Notes under the pieces: generated by a model | The model's database searches: none | Told to the model about the DNA's origin: nothing | Seen by the model: the letters and a program-made list of their open reading frames with translations, nothing else | Position numbers and translations under genes: made by a program | In this document: one piece after another, positions 22,219 to 22,231 of the stretch | Numbering within the stretch: position 1 is the stretch's first letter | Layout: each line of letters begins with the position of its first letter | From: Bacteroidales bacterium | GTDB lineage: Bacteria; Bacteroidota; Bacteroidia; Bacteroidales; UBA932 | DNA: 22,231 bases | Reading direction: 5' to 3' | Assembly (NCBI GenBank): GCA_004552965.1 | Contig: SFMU01000033.1 | Span: 1-22,231 of the forward strand

Positions 22219-22231
22219 ATGTCCTCATTAT
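22219..22231 (+). CDS. Start of a gene cut by the window edge
   Basis: An ATG at 22219, about 20 bases after the predicted RNA start and after a purine-rich GAAAAGG (22203-22209), could open a gene reading Met-Ser-Ser-Leu. Only four codons are visible, so nothing can be said about the product, and the call rests on the promoter and spacing alone. Confidence 0.3.

Noticed and set aside
1..22231. CRISPR arrays, tRNA genes, transposases or phage genes
   Set aside because: I looked for regular spaced repeats, cloverleaf-like sequences and recombinase motifs and saw none; the only tandem array has no spacers.

Overview
The window looks like Bacteroidota, most likely Bacteroidales, with moderate-to-high GC (mid-50s % by eye). 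Evidence: promoters fit the Bacteroidota pattern (TTTG, about 20 bases, TAnnTTTG), ribosome binding sites are weak and A-rich, and the gene content is typical (secreted tricorn-like protease, a polyprenol-phosphate mannose synthase followed by dihydroorotase, GH106 and GH3 enzymes, lipoproteins with Bacteroidota-type signal sequences). I cannot fix the genus.

Layout. At the left edge a strong leftward promoter with an A/T-rich upstream tract drives a leader that resembles a Bacteroidales rRNA operon leader; the transcribed gene itself lies outside the window. Next comes a leftward two-domain glycosyltransferase (161-1576), then a rightward operon of a secreted tricorn-type protease, a polyprenol monophosphomannose synthase and dihydroorotase (1781-7138). 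Converging on it is a leftward run: ClC transporter with CBS domains, Tex and a GH106-type lipoprotein (14501 down to 7153). Divergent from the ClC gene is a rightward pair: a small membrane-anchored alpha/beta-hydrolase-like protein and a Gfo/Idh/MocA oxidoreductase (14585-16277). Their end abuts, with no spacer, a leftward YqiA-like hydrolase fused to a HAD-like half (16278-17279). This is divergent from a NahK/MdsC-like sugar kinase (17378-18475). A 12-bp tandem repeat separates the kinase from a leftward hypothetical lipoprotein (18607-19593), which is divergent from a secreted GH3 beta-glucosidase (19734-22004). The right end holds a compact GC-rich set of hairpins and a promoter for a gene that begins 13 bases before the edge.

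Functionally this is mostly chromosomal core plus scattered carbohydrate metabolism: cell-surface glycosylation (two GT2 proteins), pyrimidine synthesis, RNA/transcription support (Tex), anion transport, and glycan use (GH106, GH3, sugar kinase, oxidoreductase). No SusC/SusD pair, transposase, integrase, phage gene, CRISPR array or recognisable defence system is visible. I see no clear evidence for a wholly new multi-gene system. The best leads are the hydrolase-HAD fusion with a missing catalytic motif, the pseudo-hydrolase/oxidoreductase pair, the minisatellite array, the terminal hairpin cluster and the recurrent GAATATTC palindrome.
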